Origin: Bacteroidales bacterium | Lineage (GTDB): Bacteria; Bacteroidota; Bacteroidia; Bacteroidales; UBA932 | DNA length: 9,397 bases | Direction: 5' to 3' | Assembly (NCBI GenBank): GCA_024402115.1 | Contig: JAKSJQ010000061.1 | Location: forward strand, 1-9,397 | In this document: positions 6,329 to 9,397 of the stretch, piece by piece | Numbering within the stretch: the stretch's first letter is position 1 | Layout of the letters: every line of letters begins with the position of its first letter | The notes under the pieces: model-generated | What the model saw: the letters and a program-made list of their open reading frames with translations, nothing else | What the model was told of the DNA's origin: nothing | The model's database searches: none | Translations under genes and position numbers: made by a program

Positions 6329-7474
6329 ATGCTCAAGGACGGAATGAAGACGCCCTGCTATGTGATAGATTCCGGTGCCGTGCGCCGGAATCTGTCCGTT
6401 CTTGCGGGTGTCATGCAAAGGACAGGTGCCCATATCCTTCTCGCGCAGAAGGCGTTCAGCTGCTATGCCCTGTATCCGATGATAGGAGAGTATCTCAGCG
6501 GAGCGACCGCGAGCGGACTCTTCGAGGCGAGGCTATGCCATGAGGAGATGCCCGGAAAGGAGAACCATGTGTTCAATCCAGCATTCAGGGCGGAGGATAT
6601 CGACGAGATCGTCAGCATCTGTGACCATATAGTATTCAACTCGGTGCGCCAGCTCGCGCTTTACGGGGCCAAGGCTAAGGCTGCAGGATGCGCCGTGGGT
6701 CTGAGGGTCAATCCGGAGAAATCCACCCAGGAGGGGCATGAGATATATGACCCATGCGCCCCGGGAAGCAGGATGGGAGTGACGCTCTCTGAGTTTGAGA
6801 AGGGACTTGATGCGTTCCCGGAAATGCTTGAACTGCTGGACGGACTCCATTTCCATACCCTCTGCGAGCAGGATTCCGACGCCCTGGAGGTGACGCTCGA
6901 TGTGGTGGTGGAAAAGTTCGGGGCTTATCTCCGAGGCATGAAATGGATCAACTTCGGCGGAGGCCATCATATCACACGTGACGGATATGACATCGCGCGG
7001 CTTGAGCGCTGCATCATGAGGATGAGAGATGATTTCGGACTTGAGGTTTATCTCGCACCAGGAGAGGCGATAGCACTGAATGCCGGCTACCTGCATACGA
7101 CCGTGCCTGAGACTCAGGAGCGCAACTGGGGAAATCTAGCCATCCTCCACACATCGGCGGCCTGTCACATGCCGGACGTCCTCGAAATGCCATACCGTCC
7201 GCCTCTTCAGGGCAGCGGTGAAGCCGGGGAGAAGTCATATACCTACCGTCTGGGCGGTCCTACCTGCCTTGCGGGAGATGTGATCGGAGACTATTCCTTC
7301 GACCAGCCGCTCAAGGAGGGGGATGTCCTGACGTTCGGCGACATGGCCATCTACTCCATGGTGAAGAACAACACCTTCAACGGAATGCCTCTCCCGTCGA
7401 TCTGGATCCAGGATGGGGAAAAGGCCATGCTGTGGAAGGAATTCTCCTATCTCGATTTCAAGTCAAGAGTATAG
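6329..7474 (+). CDS. nspC: Carboxynorspermidine/carboxyspermidine decarboxylase
   Basis: This 381-residue PLP enzyme of the alanine-racemase (fold III) group is predicted to decarboxylate carboxyspermidine to spermidine, completing the route. Visible marks are Lys41 in LLAQKAFSC (Schiff-base lysine), GLHFHTLCEQ, the glycine-rich phosphate site FGGGHHIT at residues 209-216, LAPGEAIALNAGYL, and GPTCLAGD with Cys313, equivalent to the catalytic cysteine of ornithine-decarboxylase relatives. Length matches NspC/CANSDC proteins (about 380), shorter than diaminopimelate decarboxylase. The ATG at 6329 comes one base after the upstream stop; an in-frame ATG at 6344 (MKTPCYVID) is a possible alternative start. 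If the operon runs through agmatine rather than putrescine, the substrate would be carboxyaminopropylagmatine. It is the last gene of the operon, followed by the terminator at 7506-7544. Confidence 0.9.
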   Translation: MLKDGMKTPCYVIDSGAVRRNLSVLAGVMQRTGAHILLAQKAFSCYALYPMIGEYLSGATASGLFEARLCHEEMPGKENHVFNPAFRAEDIDEIVSICDHIVFNSVRQLALYGAKAKAAGCAVGLRVNPEKSTQEGHEIYDPCAPGSRMGVTLSEFEKGLDAFPEMLELLDGLHFHTLCEQDSDALEVTLDVVVEKFGAYLRGMKWINFGGGHHITRDGYDIARLERCIMRMRDDFGLEVYLAPGEAIALNAGYLHTTVPETQERNWGNLAILHTSAACHMPDVLEMPYRPPLQGSGEAGEKSYTYRLGGPTCLAGDVIGDYSFDQPLKEGDVLTFGDMAIYSMVKNNTFNGMPLPSIWIQDGEKAMLWKEFSYLDFKSRV

Positions 7475-7505
7475 GCCTAAATCCAGTCCTCTGATAAATT
7501 AGAAA

Positions 7506-7544
7506 GCCCCTTCCCCGATCTGAAGCCAGATCGCCGGAAGGGGC
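7506..7544. terminator. Strong hairpin terminator between convergent genes
   Basis: GCCCCTTCC at 7506-7514 pairs with GGAAGGGGC at 7536-7544, and an inner perfect stem CGATCTG/CAGATCG closes on an AAGC loop, separated by a small C/CC internal loop. On the plus strand AAAATATATTATTT follows the hairpin; on the minus strand it is followed by TTTCTAATTTAT. It lies 31 bases after the decarboxylase stop and 24 bases from the stop of the GH9 gene, so it probably serves both directions. Confidence 0.75.
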
Positions 7545-7568
7545 AAAATATATTATTTAGGTAAAGAA

Positions 7569-9397
7569 TTACTTGTTGAGAGTCTGAGCGATCTCGTCTG
7601 CAGCAAGGCAGAGGAGGATGTACTGAGGAGCGGTGTTGATACAGCACTCGTTCTCACCCCAATGGAATGGGTAGTCATCCTTGTTCTCGAAGAAGTCTGG
7701 ACCCTTTACGAGAAGACCAGGAACGATACCGCCAGGGATTACTGAGTAATCTGCGCGGTTGTTGCTGTAGGCAACCTTCTTGGTGTTCACGCCGACTGCA
7801 GTCACGAACGATACGTTGCTGTATGGATGGCATCCGAGGATGTAGTTCATACCTGCGAGAACGTACTCAGGGTCGATCATGTCAGGGAAGAGCTTCCAAA
7901 CCTTGTAGCAGTTGTATGCAGCGTTGATTACGCCGCCGTTGCCTGCCCAGTTTGCACCGGTGATGGCAACACCGTAAGGATTGTCCTTACCGCCGCTGGT
8001 GATTCTCTCCACGTAAGCTGGAACGAGAGCCTTCACCTTAGCCTGGAACTTGGCGTCCATGTAAGGATATACTCGGAGAGCAGCAGAGAGATCCACGAAG
8101 CCCTGAGGCTGAGGGTTCTTCTTGCTGGCCTTTGCAGGAGTGATCTGGGCGTCGATGAGCGGATAGAAGAAATCCTTGTACTTAGAGTCGCCGGTAGCGA
8201 GCCAGAGGTCGATCGCTGCGTTGAGACGTGGGTCGCCTCTCTGGTAAGCACGGTTGCCTGCCTGAGCTGCGCTAGGAGCCTCCACCTGTGGAGCGTACTT
8301 GTCCCAGAGCATGATTGCGTTCTTGAGTGAGCGCTCTGCCTCCTCAGGATAGTACTCCTTGAGGCCTGGATAAGCAGCTGCGAGAGAAACGATGTCCTGC
8401 ATTACGCCAGCTGGGCTGAAGCGGCTGGTGAATACGAAACGGTCATCTGGAGTACCGCTGCGGCGGCCGTCAGCTGAAACCTCGTAAGGTTTGAGTGAAG
8501 GATCGTAGATGAGACCGTCGGTAAGAGTCATGGCGTCACCGAGATGATGGTAGTGATGCATGTCTGGCTGGCCGATGACCTGTGCCACGTAACCGATGTT
8601 CTCTACCTGTGCGTTGATGTTGAGGGTACCGTGCTGAACGAGCTCGACTACATCTGGAACTCCGTCAGGAACGTGGATGTCAGCATACTTGGTCTTCTGG
8701 TCGATGAGGGTCTGGTCTCTCTCAACGCGGAAGGTGTTCCAGATATGAGCGAGATCCTCGGTAGTTCTGAGGACTGAGTTTGCCTGGATGTCGAAGTCAC
8801 CGGCGTCATACCAGCCACCTACTGCGAGGCCTGGGATGTGCTGGAGAGGCTGCCAAGGGTCGTTGGTCTGGTCACCCTGACGATAACCGTCGTGGAGAAC
8901 GACGTTTGCAGGAGCCTGGAGAGCGTCGTCCATGTTGGCGCGGCCGTGCCAGATGCGGTAAGCCTCGTTCACCTCCATGTGGTCCATGTTAACGACGAGA
9001 GATACGTCGAGAGATGGGTGCCACTTGTCGCTGTAGACGTTCTTGTCGATAGGGAATGCATTGGTCTCGACACCCTCGTACTCGATGCTGTAGAGGCCTG
9101 GCTCGCGGAGCTCGGAGAAGTCGATCTGCACATAGTTGTAACGGTGATAGAACTCACCCCACATCTTTGCCTCAGCGGTGAGAGCCACGGTCTTGCTTCC
9201 GTCAGGGTTCACCTTGAGAATCTTTGCAGTCTTTGCTGCGTTGTCGTTCTTGTCGAGCTCGACAACAGCCACCTTCTTCTGTGCAGGAGTGTAACCTACC
9301 TGAGAGAAGCCGATGTTAGGCTTGCGCACCCAATCCTTTGACGCGCTTGGCTCGAGATACCACTCGAGGACCTTGCCGGTCTTTCCGCCAGGAAGGA
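7569..9397 (-). CDS. Glycoside hydrolase family 9 enzyme (endoglucanase-type), 5' end beyond window
   Basis: A continuous 608-codon frame ends with TAA at 7569-7571 and is still open at the right edge. The GTG at 9327-9329 is internal, since open sequence (KVLEWYLEPSASKDWV) precedes it. After this linker-like stretch comes an immunoglobulin-like CelD_N domain (NIGFSQVGYTPAQKKVAV to about VETNAFPID, roughly 9315-9055), then the (alpha/alpha)6 GH9 catalytic domain. Catalytic marks are WYDAGDFD near 8795-8810, carrying the two aspartates, and HWGENECCINTAP near 7630-7660, carrying the acid glutamate (codon at 7647-7649). GH9 enzymes cleave beta-1,4-glucans such as cellulose or xyloglucan. The signal peptide and any N-terminal module would lie outside the window, so export is inferred. 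Codon use is strongly biased (CCT/CCA for proline), consistent with high expression. There is no link to the polyamine genes, which converge on it. Confidence 0.9.
   Translation of the reverse strand, partial: LPGGKTGKVLEWYLEPSASKDWVRKPNIGFSQVGYTPAQKKVAVVELDKNDNAAKTAKILKVNPDGSKTVALTAEAKMWGEFYHRYNYVQIDFSELREPGLYSIEYEGVETNAFPIDKNVYSDKWHPSLDVSLVVNMDHMEVNEAYRIWHGRANMDDALQAPANVVLHDGYRQGDQTNDPWQPLQHIPGLAVGGWYDAGDFDIQANSVLRTTEDLAHIWNTFRVERDQTLIDQKTKYADIHVPDGVPDVVELVQHGTLNINAQVENIGYVAQVIGQPDMHHYHHLGDAMTLTDGLIYDPSLKPYEVSADGRRSGTPDDRFVFTSRFSPAGVMQDIVSLAAAYPGLKEYYPEEAERSLKNAIMLWDKYAPQVEAPSAAQAGNRAYQRGDPRLNAAIDLWLATGDSKYKDFFYPLIDAQITPAKASKKNPQPQGFVDLSAALRVYPYMDAKFQAKVKALVPAYVERITSGGKDNPYGVAITGANWAGNGGVINAAYNCYKVWKLFPDMIDPEYVLAGMNYILGCHPYSNVSFVTAVGVNTKKVAYSNNRADYSVIPGGIVPGLLVKGPDFFENKDDYPFHWGENECCINTAPQYILLCLAADEIAQTLNK

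Noticed and set aside
9327..9329. GTG as the start codon of the GH9 gene.
   Set aside because: The frame stays open upstream to the window edge with protein-like sequence, there is no signal peptide after the GTG, and the position lies at a linker before the CelD_N domain.
8838..9341. A 167-codon open frame on the plus strand opposite the GH9 gene.
   Set aside because: It is an antisense shadow; the GH9 frame carries clear catalytic motifs, and the shadow has low-complexity V/L/H-rich composition.

Overview
The window looks like a chromosomal segment of a GC-rich member of the Bacteroidetes, probably a gut or rumen Bacteroidales. The evidence is a textbook Bacteroidetes promoter (TTTTG, 17 bases, then TATCTTTG), weak or absent Shine-Dalgarno sequences, an exported papain-like peptidase of the C1B type, and a modular family 9 glycoside hydrolase. 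This assignment is inference; no rRNA or other marker gene is present.

Layout. (1) Positions 1-1450, minus strand: a secreted bleomycin-hydrolase-like cysteine peptidase, followed 4 bases later by a membrane-anchored protein that runs off the left edge. (2) Positions 1451-1857: an AT-rich divergent intergenic region. It holds a short perfect palindrome, a plus-strand promoter and a leader of about 325 nt with several hairpins, a T7 tract and an 11-nt segment exactly complementary to the start-codon region of the next gene. (3) Positions 1858-7474, plus strand: a tight five-gene polyamine operon (junctions of 6, 3, 18 and 1 nt). It encodes an aminotransferase-fold arginine decarboxylase, a spermidine-synthase homologue, an agmatinase-family ureohydrolase, a carboxy(nor)spermidine-synthase-type dehydrogenase and a carboxy(nor)spermidine decarboxylase. 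(4) Positions 7506-7544: a strong hairpin terminator between convergent transcription units. (5) Positions 7569-9397, minus strand: a GH9 cellulase-type enzyme whose 5' end lies beyond the right edge.

How the genes work together. Arginine is decarboxylated to agmatine. The ureohydrolase can release putrescine and urea from it, and the dehydrogenase/decarboxylase pair can build spermidine using aspartate semialdehyde instead of decarboxylated S-adenosylmethionine. The same enzymes could instead act on agmatine first (carboxyaminopropylagmatine, then aminopropylagmatine, then spermidine), with the ureohydrolase last. A spermidine-synthase homologue is encoded in the same operon although no speD is visible, and its catalytic loop departs from the family consensus. 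The most interesting points are this apparently redundant pathway content and the potentially switch-like leader in front of it.
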